From an uncultured Pelagibacteraceae bacterium (lineage in GTDB: Bacteria > Pseudomonadota > Alphaproteobacteria > Pelagibacterales > Pelagibacteraceae): DNA of 64,000 nt. Below, piece by piece: positions 17,885 to 24,250 of the stretch. The position numbers were made by a program, and so were the translations under genes. Numbering within the stretch: position 1 is the stretch's first letter; every line of letters starts with the position of its first letter. The DNA lies in assembly GCA_902594605.1 (NCBI GenBank), contig CACJMR010000003.1:1-64000 (forward strand). The letters run 5' to 3'. The notes below the pieces were generated by a model. It was not told the origin of the DNA. It ran no database searches and worked only from the letters and a program-made list of their open reading frames with translations.

Positions 17885-18150
17885 TTGTCAAAACAAGATT
17901 TATTAGAATTTAAAGGGACAGTAATTGATTTACTGCCGAACGCTATGTTTAGAGTAAAATTAGAAAATGGGCATACAGTTACTGCTCATACAGCAGGCAA
18001 GCTGAGAAAAAACAGAATTCGAGTTTTACAAGGGGGCTAACCCCCAACTCTATGAGTTGGGGGTTAGTCACTTTTTAAATTGGAGATAATGTTACAGTAG
18101 AAATGACTCCCTATGATCTTACTAAAGGAAGAATTATCTTTAGGGGGTAA
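17885..18150 (+). CDS. infA: Translation initiation factor IF-1, reading frame interrupted by a 50-nt hairpin element
   Basis: IF-1 occupies the ribosomal A site during initiation. From the TTG at 17885 the frame encodes a normal IF-1 N-terminus ([19 protein letters not shown], then [22 protein letters not shown]). After the Gly codon GGG (18032-18034) the frame reads one more Gly and stops at TAA (18038-18040). The missing C-terminus is present in another frame: after GGA (18082-18084) the sequence encodes [17 protein letters not shown] and ends IFRG at TAA 18148-18150. Joining 17885-18034 to 18085-18150 gives a 71-aa IF-1 with the family's L-x-G-D junction and normal length. The gap (18035-18084, 50 nt) begins exactly with a 16-bp hairpin. 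The gene sits in its conserved place after hisD and 5 bp before tRNA-Phe. It is either expressed through bypassing or another recoding/processing event, or it is broken. Confidence 0.85.
18035..18069 (+). other. Hairpin at the start of the infA intervening sequence
   Basis: CTAACCCCCAACTC (18037-18050), loop TAT, then its exact complement (18054-18067): 14 perfect pairs, extended to 16 by G36:U68 and G35:C69. It starts at the first base after the Gly codon GGG and contains the in-frame TAA. A T-rich but interrupted tract follows (CTTTTT at 18071-18076), so it also resembles a terminator, which would be odd inside a gene. Confidence 0.9.
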
Positions 18151-18155
18151 TAAAT

Positions 18156-18232
18156 GGCCGAATAGCTCAGCCCGGTAGAGCAGCGCCCTGAAAAGGCGTG
18201 TGTCACAGGTTCAAATCCCGTTTCGGCCACCA
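18156..18232 (+). tRNA. tRNA-Phe (anticodon GAA)
   Basis: A 77-nt cloverleaf with acceptor GGCCGAA/TTCGGCC, D-arm GCTC-AGCCCGGTA-GAGC, anticodon stem GCGCC/GGCGT with loop CTGAAAA (GAA, Phe), variable GTGTC, T-arm with canonical loop TTCAAAT (one A:C mismatch in the stem), A73 and encoded CCA. It lies 5 bp after the end of infA on the same strand, so it is probably released from the infA transcript. Confidence 0.95.
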
Positions 18233-18312
18233 CCAAAAAGTTTCATCTTGAAATAATCTTAAAAGAAATTACCTTCAGGAGATAATAAATAACAAAAGGA
18301 CTAAGAAATAAG

Positions 18313-18531
18313 ATGAGTGAAATATTGAAAGGTACTACTAAATGGTACAATGGCCGTAAAGGTTTTGGATTTGTTGAAAGGGAAGATGGACAAAAGGATG
18401 TGTTTATTCATGCATCGGCGATAAAAGCAGCTGGGTTAAGATTCCTTAATGAGGGAGATAAAATTGAATTTCAATTAAGTGAAGACTCTGGAAAAGGGCC
18501 TGCAGCAATCAATATTAAAAAGATAAGCTAA
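18313..18531 (+). CDS. Cold-shock-domain protein
   Basis: A 72-aa single cold-shock domain (OB fold) that binds single-stranded RNA/DNA, probably as an RNA chaperone. It has the RNP1 motif KGFGFV (about 16-21) and RNP2 VFIHASA (about 30-36), with TKWYNGRKG in place of the usual VKWFNxxKG. A GGACTAAG segment 7-10 bases upstream of the ATG can serve as ribosome-binding site. A terminator follows about 20 bp after the stop. Confidence 0.92.
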   Translation: MSEILKGTTKWYNGRKGFGFVEREDGQKDVFIHASAIKAAGLRFLNEGDKIEFQLSEDSGKGPAAINIKKIS

Positions 18532-18549
18532 TTTAGAAATTATTTAAGA

Positions 18550-18587
18550 GGGCGTGTTATCTATAAAATAGATAAACGTCCTTTTTC
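18550..18587 (+). terminator. Rho-independent terminator after the cold-shock gene
   Basis: GGGCGT (18550-18555) pairs with ACGTCC (18776-frame equivalent 18576-18581) and TTATCTA (18557-18563) with TAGATAA (18569-18575) around a TAAAA loop, followed directly by TTTTT. This is a well-formed intrinsic terminator closing the infA/tRNA-Phe/cold-shock transcript. Confidence 0.8.
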
Positions 18588-18762
18588 TATTTAGAGCTTG
18601 AATATTAATTTTTTTTGTCTAAAAGACAGTCCATGAATATAAATATTACATACAGAAAGACTTTTAGAAGTACTCACATAAACTGTTTCCATAGCCAGTA
18701 GGCTATTTATTTATATTATAATTTTAAATCCACAAAAAATAAGATAAAACAAAAAAGGATAT
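18588..18762. promoter_or_regulatory. Intergenic region before tRNA-His: -10 element and small hairpin
   Basis: About 175 bp without a gene. A perfect TATAAT lies at 18717-18722, with no convincing -35 box at 16-18 bp. Just upstream, ATAGCC-AGTA-GGCTAT (18691-18706) is a perfect 6-bp palindrome that would overlap the -35 position, a possible operator or small terminator. A short TGTCT/AGACA hairpin next to a T-run lies at about 18615-18635 and would act as a terminator only on the minus strand. The region probably drives tRNA-His-hisS-hisZ-hisG. Confidence 0.4.
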
Positions 18763-18836
18763 GCCTTGGTGGTGAAATAGTATCACGTCGGTTTGTGGAT
18801 CCGAAGTCATAGGAGCGTAACCTATCCAAGGTACCA
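18763..18836 (+). tRNA. tRNA-His (anticodon GUG), alphaproteobacterial type
   Basis: A 74-nt cloverleaf: acceptor GCCTTGG/CCAAGGT (G1:U72), D-stem GTGA/TCAC with loop AATAGTA, anticodon stem TCGGT/TCCGA (last pair T:T) with loop TTGTGGA (GTG, His), T-stem ATAGG/CCTAT, A73 and encoded CCA. G1:U72 with A73, and no encoded G-1:C73, is the idiosyncratic tRNA-His of many alphaproteobacteria. The T-loop AGCGTAA is non-canonical and position 18 in the D-loop is A instead of G. The gene ends 4 bp before hisS, whose product charges it. Confidence 0.9.
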
Positions 18837-18840
18837 AAAA

Positions 18841-20235
18841 ATGAAACAAGAAAAAAAATTAGTTCCTGGATTACCTTCAGGATTTGAAGATCGTTGGGAT
18901 AAAAAACTTCTTCTCAAAAAAAAGCTTTTAAAAGCTATTGAGAATAATTTTATTAAATTTGGAGCTGAAGCTTTAGAAACCCCTTCGTTTGAGATAAGTG
19001 AAAATATAGGATCTTTTTTGGCAGAAGATGACTCTAATCCTATGTCTGATGTATTCTCATTTCAGGACGGAGAAAAAAGTATTACCCTTAGGTATGATCT
19101 TTCAAGTCCACTAGCTAGATTTGTTGCGCAAAATAATCAAGAGCTTCCATCAATCTTTAAAAGGTATGCTATTCAAAATGTCTTTAGAAATGAAAAGGCT
19201 GGTAATGGAAGGTACAGAGAATTTATGCAAGCAGATTTTGATATCGTTGGAAATGTTAATCCTGCCCAAGCAAATGCTGAGCTTTGTAATTTAATATCAA
19301 CTACTTTGTTAGATTGTGGTCTAAAAAAAGATCAATTTACAATTAACATCAGTAACAGAAAAATAGTTCAAGGATTAATTGATGATTTAAAAATATCAGA
19401 AGAAAAGCAAATTAAAGTAATTAGAGCAATTGATAAATTAGACAAACCAGGTTTTGGTTTAAAAGGTGTTGAAGATCTGCTTAAAAAAGAAAGAAAAGAT
19501 ATAAGCGGTGCAATCACTAAAGGTGCAGATTTAAACGATAAACAAGCTTCTGAAATACTAAATTTTTTAAAAATTAAAGATTTAAAAGAATTAAAAGAAA
19601 CATTAAAAAATCCATTATCTCAAGAGGGCATTAGTGAATTAGAGGAATTATATAAAATACTTAGTTATGGAAAAAACAAAGACCAAGTTAAGAGCAATTT
19701 CTGTATAGTGAGAGGTCTCTCGTACTATGATTCTTTTATTGTTGAAACAAATCTAAATTTTAAAGTTACAAATAATAAAGGTAAAGAAGTTTCAGTAGGC
19801 AGTTGCTGCTCAGGGGGGTCATACGCCAAGTTAATTTCGAGATTTAAAGGAGTGGATATTCCTGGTACAGGAATTAGTTTTGGAGTGGATCGATTGTTGT
19901 TTGCTTTGATGCAATTAGATCAAATAAAAGTAGATAGTCAAAAACCAGTTTTAGTTTGTGTAATGGATGAAAAATATCTTAAAAATTATTATGAAATTTT
20001 AGATCTATTAAGAGATAATAATATCAATGCTGAAATTTTTTTAGATACAAAAAAAAATTTAAGTAAGCAGCTTGATCTTGCCAATAAGCGTGATTTAAAT
20101 GTTGCGATTATTTGTGGAGAAAATGAGTTTAAAGATAACACTATTACCATCAAAAATCTTAAGGGTGTAAAGGGTCAAAATAATCTAACAATTCCCAAAG
20201 AAAAGTTAATCGATGAAGTCAGAAAATTTATCTAA
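18841..20235 (+). CDS. hisS: Histidyl-tRNA synthetase
   Basis: Charges tRNA-His. The 464-aa class II synthetase shows motif 1 around TPSFEISENIG, LRYDLSSPLARF, motif 2 in RNEKAGNGRYREFMQADFDIVG, the HisA-type loop VRGLSYYDSF, motif 3 GTGISFGVDRL and a C-terminal anticodon-binding domain. The frame is open back into tRNA-His, but the ATG at 18841, 4 bp after the tRNA, is the natural start. The alphaproteobacterial form recognises a tRNA-His lacking G-1:C73, as seen just upstream. It overlaps hisZ by 23 bp. Confidence 0.95.
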   Translation: MKQEKKLVPGLPSGFEDRWDKKLLLKKKLLKAIENNFIKFGAEALETPSFEISENIGSFLAEDDSNPMSDVFSFQDGEKSITLRYDLSSPLARFVAQNNQELPSIFKRYAIQNVFRNEKAGNGRYREFMQADFDIVGNVNPAQANAELCNLISTTLLDCGLKKDQFTINISNRKIVQGLIDDLKISEEKQIKVIRAIDKLDKPGFGLKGVEDLLKKERKDISGAITKGADLNDKQASEILNFLKIKDLKELKETLKNPLSQEGISELEELYKILSYGKNKDQVKSNFCIVRGLSYYDSFIVETNLNFKVTNNKGKEVSVGSCCSGGSYAKLISRFKGVDIPGTGISFGVDRLLFALMQLDQIKVDSQKPVLVCVMDEKYLKNYYEILDLLRDNNINAEIFLDTKKNLSKQLDLANKRDLNVAIICGENEFKDNTITIKNLKGVKGQNNLTIPKEKLIDEVRKFI

Positions 20236-21259
20236 TATTCTTAAATCAAGTGGTTTTAAGAATATTGAACTTGATAATATTATAGAGTCTAAGCATATCC
20301 TCAAAAGATCCGGAGGAAATTTTAGGCAATATTTATTTTCTTTCTACGATCAAAGAAACGTAGAGTGGAGCTTACGTCCTGATTTAACTCTATCCAGTGT
20401 TATAAAGTTTATTGGAACAAAAGATCAAAAAAAAACTAAATGGTCTTATAGTGGTGAAGCTTACCGAAAACAGAATAAAAATAATAAATCACCAATTATT
20501 AAACAAACAGGTTTTGAAATTTTTGGGTCTAATACTAAAGCTAAAGACGACCTTGAGATTATTAAAACTTCAATCGATATATTTAAAAAATCAAATTTTA
20601 AGAAATGTGAACTTAATTTAAGTAATATTGAAATATTTCATTTACTTGTTAATAAATTAACTTCTTTACCAATTAGATGGAGAGAAAAAATCAAAAGACA
20701 CTACTCAAGAGAAGTATACTTTGATCAATTGTTAAAGAAATTGTCTGATAATAAAGACATTAATCCTAAAATTGTTGAGCAAGATAAAGCAAAGGCTGAA
20801 CGATTAAGAAAAAAAGATCCATCGAAGATGTATTCTGGGAGATCTTTACAAGAAATTTTAGAGAGATTTGATTTAAAAAATTACCGAGATCCAAGAAATC
20901 TTTCTAATAAAAACAGTGTTAAAATAATTAAAGATTATTTGAAAATTTCTTGTCCAATTGAAAAAGCACCTAAAGTTTTAAATGATTTCTTTAAAATTAA
21001 CAATTTGAATATTTTTATCAGTTCAGATTATTTTCCAATAAAAAAAAATAATATTAAAAATATAAAAGTAATTTTTAATACGAATATTAATCGAACGGTT
21101 AGTTATTATACGGGGATGACTTTTAACATAGAGATAAAGACAAATGGTAAAAAAGAAGTTTTTTTATCAGGAGGAAGATTTGATAATTTGATAAAAGATC
21201 TTGGTAACAAGAAAGACTTAAATGCAGTTGGGGCGGCAATTAATAGAAGTATTTTATGA
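20213..21259 (+). CDS. hisZ: ATP phosphoribosyltransferase regulatory subunit
   Basis: HisRS-like protein that forms a complex with short-form HisG to make the first enzyme of histidine synthesis. The 348-aa sequence has a class II synthetase-like fold (LRPDLTLSSVIKFI, YSGEAYRKQ, GGRFDNLI) but lacks an intact synthetase active site and anticodon domain. It overlaps hisS by 23 bp and hisG by 4 bp, and the following HisG is the short form that needs HisZ. Confidence 0.9.
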   Translation: MKSENLSNILKSSGFKNIELDNIIESKHILKRSGGNFRQYLFSFYDQRNVEWSLRPDLTLSSVIKFIGTKDQKKTKWSYSGEAYRKQNKNNKSPIIKQTGFEIFGSNTKAKDDLEIIKTSIDIFKKSNFKKCELNLSNIEIFHLLVNKLTSLPIRWREKIKRHYSREVYFDQLLKKLSDNKDINPKIVEQDKAKAERLRKKDPSKMYSGRSLQEILERFDLKNYRDPRNLSNKNSVKIIKDYLKISCPIEKAPKVLNDFFKINNLNIFISSDYFPIKKNNIKNIKVIFNTNINRTVSYYTGMTFNIEIKTNGKKEVFLSGGRFDNLIKDLGNKKDLNAVGAAINRSIL

Positions 21260-21939
21260 ACAAAGAGATAATTAATATTTTAACTTTATCTAAAGGCCGA
21301 ATGAAAGCTGAGGCTGAACAAGTTTTTAAAAAAAATAAATTGAAAATAATTCAAGAAAGCGAACGATCATTGATTGGTTCTGTTAAAGGTTATCCAAATA
21401 TTCGTGTACTTTATATGAATGCTACTGAAATTATCGAAGCGTTAGGTAAAGGAATTGGAGATATTGGTATAAGTGGAAAAGATTTATGGCGTGAAAGTGA
21501 ACAAAGCATTCAATCAAATATTGCACTTGCAAAAGAATATAATTGGGGAAAATCTGATTTAGTAGTTGCTGTCGATAATATGTGGCTTGACTGTGTAAAT
21601 CCTACAGATCTTGAAGATATCTCGTACGAGTTTTATCAAAAAAAGAAGAGACTTATGCGTTGTGCAACTAAATTTAAAAACCTTGCTCATGGATGGTTTA
21701 ATTCTAAAGGGATCACTCAATATGAATTAATTACTTCATTAGGAGCTACCGAAGGGGCAAATAAATTAGGAACGGCAGACTTAATCGTAGATTTGAGTTC
21801 AACAGGAGAAACTTTAAGACAAAACAATCTAAAAGTTATTGATACAATTTTGAGCTCTTCTGCTTGTTTATTTTATTCTAAGAAATCAATTAAGAAAAAA
21901 GGTGTAAAGAAAATACTGAAATTACTTTCTAAAAATTAA
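21256..21939 (+). CDS. hisG: ATP phosphoribosyltransferase, short form
   Basis: First step of histidine synthesis, condensing ATP and PRPP. The 227-aa protein lacks the C-terminal regulatory domain of long HisG (about 300 aa) and therefore depends on HisZ, encoded directly upstream. Visible segments are LSKGRMKAEAEQ, DIGISGKDLW, the ATKFKNLAHGWF region and the PRPP-type loop GATEGANKLGTADLIVDLSSTGETL. Its end overlaps a small minus-strand ORF; the accessory island begins about 140 bp downstream. Confidence 0.95.
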   Translation: MNKEIINILTLSKGRMKAEAEQVFKKNKLKIIQESERSLIGSVKGYPNIRVLYMNATEIIEALGKGIGDIGISGKDLWRESEQSIQSNIALAKEYNWGKSDLVVAVDNMWLDCVNPTDLEDISYEFYQKKKRLMRCATKFKNLAHGWFNSKGITQYELITSLGATEGANKLGTADLIVDLSSTGETLRQNNLKVIDTILSSSACLFYSKKSIKKKGVKKILKLLSKN

Positions 21940-22053
21940 GTCTTTCCAATAAATAAGAATAATCTTAATAATATCCAAGTTTCTTAATACAGCGTAGCAT
22001 CCAATAATCAGTAAAAATATTACAAAAATTTTAAGTATAAAAATTAAGTCCAT
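21922..22053 (-). CDS. Possible 43-aa membrane microprotein
   Basis: ORF read on the minus strand from the ATG at 22053 to the TAA at 21922-21924, overlapping the end of hisG by 18 bp. It encodes 43 aa with one hydrophobic segment (about residues 3-23) and a basic C-terminal half. It fills nearly all of the hisG-to-island gap. No family is recognised; AT-rich spacers often yield such ORFs by chance, so confidence is low. Confidence 0.33.
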   Translation of the reverse strand: MDLIFILKIFVIFLLIIGCYAVLRNLDIIKIILIYWKDLIFRK

Positions 22054-22082
22054 AAAAAATTCTAATCAATTGATCAAAGTAT

Positions 22083-22451
22083 TCAATATTTATTTCGCCA
22101 ATAGTACTCTTTACTTCTTATTGTATCGCATTCAGAACAATTACTTCTTTTTTTATTAGTCGAGCCATATTTATCATTTGGAAAAACATCCAATGATTTA
22201 AATTTTTTACAAATTGAGCATTGCAATTTACCATTTTTATATTTTTTTTGATTACCAATATTTTTGAATACCAAACCTTGTCTTTCAGTTTCTGACCTTG
22301 TTAATATTTTGGTTTTGTTATTTTTTCCTTCTCCTCTAAAATCTTTTTTAGTCCAGGTTGGATGTTGGTTAATTATTTTTTGAATTTCCTCGTCACTTCT
22401 AGTAATCCATTGATTAGAGCCCTTTGGATTTCTATTAAAATTTTTAACCAT
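22083..22451 (-). CDS. Zinc-ribbon protein next to the methyltransferase
   Basis: A 122-aa basic protein with a four-cysteine zinc-binding segment: Cys78-x2-Cys81 and Cys105-x2-Cys108, in the style seen before the catalytic part of many HNH endonucleases (C-x2-C, K-x-L-x-x-F, G, C-x2-C, then a YY-containing helix). No HNH catalytic residues follow; the protein ends 14 residues later. It lies 5 bp downstream of the methyltransferase gene in the same operon. It could be a DNA-binding accessory factor or the remnant of a nuclease. Confidence 0.65.
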   Translation of the reverse strand: MVKNFNRNPKGSNQWITRSDEEIQKIINQHPTWTKKDFRGEGKNNKTKILTRSETERQGLVFKNIGNQKKYKNGKLQCSICKKFKSLDVFPNDKYGSTNKKRSNCSECDTIRSKEYYWRNKY

Positions 22452-22456
22452 AAATT

Positions 22457-23665
22457 TTAATCATTAAAATTAAATTTCATTTGTGGTCCTAATTCTTCTT
22501 TTCCTGTGAAGTATAAATCTTTACCTTTTGCTTTTATCATCCAGTCATGATGATGTGAGATTTGTTTTTTATTTTTTTTTAGGGCCATTTTGACTGCTTT
22601 CATTATTTTTTCAGCTCCTAATACAGGTACAGCCATTCCAATTTGTCTTCTAATAGATTCTTTTCCCCCTACAAAATTGTAGGTGAATGGAAATGTTTGT
22701 AAAGTTGCTCGTTCTCTATTTGTCAAAGCTCTATTTTCTTTATAATGGTATACATGTGTCCCACCACCTCCACTTCCAGTTATAGTGTAGGCAGGTTTTG
22801 AGCTGTCTAACCTTTTATAGATATGGCTCATTCTTGCCTTTTTAACTCCAGGAAGACCGTCTTCATCATCACCTAAATCCCATACATTTTTACCTTCAGC
22901 TGTTTTTTTTAGTCTTCTTATAACTCTCTCATCATGTTTAGTTTTTTCCGTATGTTCCACTCCATCAGGAATTTCTTCTAAAGCTTCTTTACATGTTTTG
23001 AAAGGACCTTTGTTTTTTTCAGGTTTTTCGAAGTTGATTTTATTTTTTCTAAAAAAGTCTTCTCTAAAACCAACAAGTATTATCCTATGTCTTGATTGTG
23101 GAACACCATATTCCTCAAATTTATAGTTATCTGCATATATTCTATATCCATGTTTAGAGCAATTAGCTAAATCACCCATTATTTTTTTAAAATTTTGATA
23201 ATTTTGGTTTTGGAGTTTTTCTTTATCAAAAACATCTTTGACTAATACTTGCTCTGATGAATTAAATTTAAGTTTTTTACTTAGAGAGGTAACATTTTCA
23301 GCAACAAAAAATTCCGGCTCAAAAAAGTTTAGAACTTTGCAAGCATACTTGTAAAGTCCTCCAAATTTACCTTCCATTTTTTCTTTTTTGCCAACTAAAC
23401 TAAAATCATTGCAGGGAAATCCAAATAGAAGACCATCAATTTTTCCAAAATCTTTTTTTATTTTTTTTAAATTCGATAGTCTTGAAAAATCTTCTATATT
23501 TTTATTAAAAGCTTCACACTTTTGATTTTTTTCAAAGGTTTTGCAGGAGTCTTCATGGTTATCTACGCCCCAAATATGCTCAAATCCAGCATTTTTTGCT
23601 CCTTCAGCAAAACCTCCGGCACCACAAAATAACTCTGCTAATTTTTTTTTATTCTCTCTTGACAT
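22457..23665 (-). CDS. C5-cytosine DNA methyltransferase
   Basis: Methylates cytosine at C5 in a specific DNA sequence. From the ATG at 23665 the protein is 402 aa with the motifs in order: I (LAELFCGAGGFAEG), IV (GFPCNDFS with the catalytic Cys), VI (VAENVTSL), VIII (YGVPQSRHRIILVGF), a variable target-recognition region, IX (LTNRERATLQTFP) and X (QIGMAVP). The frame extends to a TTG at 23704, but those codons are the promoter palindrome, so the internal ATG is chosen. Gene order with a Vsr endonuclease, GHKL ATPase and unknown proteins marks a restriction-like defence island. The target sequence is unknown. Confidence 0.93.
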   Translation of the reverse strand: MSRENKKKLAELFCGAGGFAEGAKNAGFEHIWGVDNHEDSCKTFEKNQKCEAFNKNIEDFSRLSNLKKIKKDFGKIDGLLFGFPCNDFSLVGKKEKMEGKFGGLYKYACKVLNFFEPEFFVAENVTSLSKKLKFNSSEQVLVKDVFDKEKLQNQNYQNFKKIMGDLANCSKHGYRIYADNYKFEEYGVPQSRHRIILVGFREDFFRKNKINFEKPEKNKGPFKTCKEALEEIPDGVEHTEKTKHDERVIRRLKKTAEGKNVWDLGDDEDGLPGVKKARMSHIYKRLDSSKPAYTITGSGGGGTHVYHYKENRALTNRERATLQTFPFTYNFVGGKESIRRQIGMAVPVLGAEKIMKAVKMALKKNKKQISHHHDWMIKAKGKDLYFTGKEELGPQMKFNFND

Positions 23666-23704
23666 ACTCACAGAAGATATATATATTACCTGTGAGTATG
23701 TCAA
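23659..23704. promoter_or_regulatory. Mirror-symmetric divergent promoter with 15-bp inverted repeat
   Basis: TTGACATACTCACAG (23659-23673) is repeated in perfect inverted form at 23690-23704, with 16 AT-rich bases between. Each arm starts with a consensus -35 TTGACA. Reading rightward, TTGACA (23659-23664), 17 nt, then TATATT (23682-23687); reading leftward, TTGACA (23704-23699), 17 nt, then TATATC (23681-23676). The two -10 boxes abut at the centre of symmetry. The leftward start would fall about 4-5 nt before the methyltransferase ATG, giving a nearly leaderless mRNA; the rightward start lies about 35 nt before the 95-aa gene. The arms are natural operators for a dimer. Confidence 0.8.
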
Positions 23705-23728
23705 ATGGATATTTTATAGGGAAAAATT

Positions 23729-24016
23729 ATGGTTAAACCCAAAAAAACAAGAACTAGTCATTTAAGTGCTGCAGAAAAATTTGAGTATTATTTTAATCTC
23801 AGAATGAGATTGCTTAAAAGCGCCTTAAGAGGAGTAGGAAATTTATCAAATAGAAATGTTTATGAGATTCCTGATGGAGCAAAAAAGATAATCGAAAGTC
23901 AATTGAAGGAATGGAGCAAAGAGTATGTTTTTGATAAATGGAATAAAAGTTCAAAAAAAATAGAAACTTTAAGAAAACCAGAAAGTCTTTACGACCAGTA
24001 TTTTAAGAAAAAATGA
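23729..24016 (+). CDS. 95-aa protein of unknown function, divergent from the methyltransferase
   Basis: A basic, probably helical 95-aa protein with an AGGG ribosome-binding site 8-11 bases before the ATG. I recognise no family and no clear helix-turn-helix. It shares the symmetric promoter with the methyltransferase, the usual place for a controller (C) protein or antitoxin-like regulator, but that role is only an inference from position. Downstream lies a 234-bp stretch with strong hairpin potential. Confidence 0.65.
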   Translation: MVKPKKTRTSHLSAAEKFEYYFNLRMRLLKSALRGVGNLSNRNVYEIPDGAKKIIESQLKEWSKEYVFDKWNKSSKKIETLRKPESLYDQYFKKK

Positions 24017-24019
24017 ATT

Positions 24020-24240
24020 ATGGAATTGATGCACGTTAAAAAGAAGAGGTTGTCATACACGGTGAGCAACAACATCGATAGAATACAAACAATACCTCTC
24101 GCCAGAGTGCATCCTGGTTTTGTCTTATGTTTGTATTCAAAAGTTGCAATTAGCAAGTTGACTATGCAAATTTTAATGCGTGCAAAGCTACATCTTTCTT
24201 TCTTTCTGTGTAGCTTGTACGTGTTAAAAAACAAACAAAT
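24020..24240 (+). ncRNA. Candidate structured RNA / leader between island genes
   Basis: This stretch has no convincing protein but dense inverted repeats: GTTGT/ACAAC (24049-24053/24069-24073); an 11-bp perfect pair GAATACAAACA/TGTTTGTATTC (24081-24091/24128-24138) with a CCAG/CTGG hairpin inside; TTGCA/TGCAA (24144-24148/24165-24169); and a long helix 24171-24192/24209-24229 of 21 pairs with one bulge. The left strand of that last helix (24171-24184) can instead pair with 24030-24041 (12 pairs, 2-nt bulge), enclosing the first three hairpins. An open frame crosses it (76 codons) but looks incidental. It may be an independent RNA or a regulated leader of the downstream operon; the strand is inferred from the flanking genes. 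Confidence 0.45.
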
Positions 24241-24250
24241 AGGAGTTTGA

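Noticed and set aside
18035-18076. Ordinary rho-independent terminator inside infA
   Set aside because: The hairpin is strong, but the T-tract begins 4 nt after the stem and is short, and coding resumes exactly after a matching glycine codon. A terminator function cannot be excluded.
18082-18150. Independent translation of the infA C-terminal part as a separate gene
   Set aside because: No start codon or ribosome-binding site precedes the conserved residues; the only in-frame ATG lies after half of the fragment.
23665-23704. Longer methyltransferase starting at TTG 23704
   Set aside because: The 13 extra codons coincide with the promoter palindrome, and the family starts close to motif I; the internal ATG fits.
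24020-24240. Integron attC site or retron RNA
   Set aside because: No integrase or reverse transcriptase is nearby, and the core motifs of attC (GTTRRRY/RYYYAAC pairs) are not convincingly placed.
24020-24250. 76-codon plus-strand frame and 81-codon minus-strand frame across the hairpin-rich gap
   Set aside because: Amino-acid composition and lack of ribosome-binding site look incidental; the region is dominated by inverted repeats, so a structured RNA is the better explanation.
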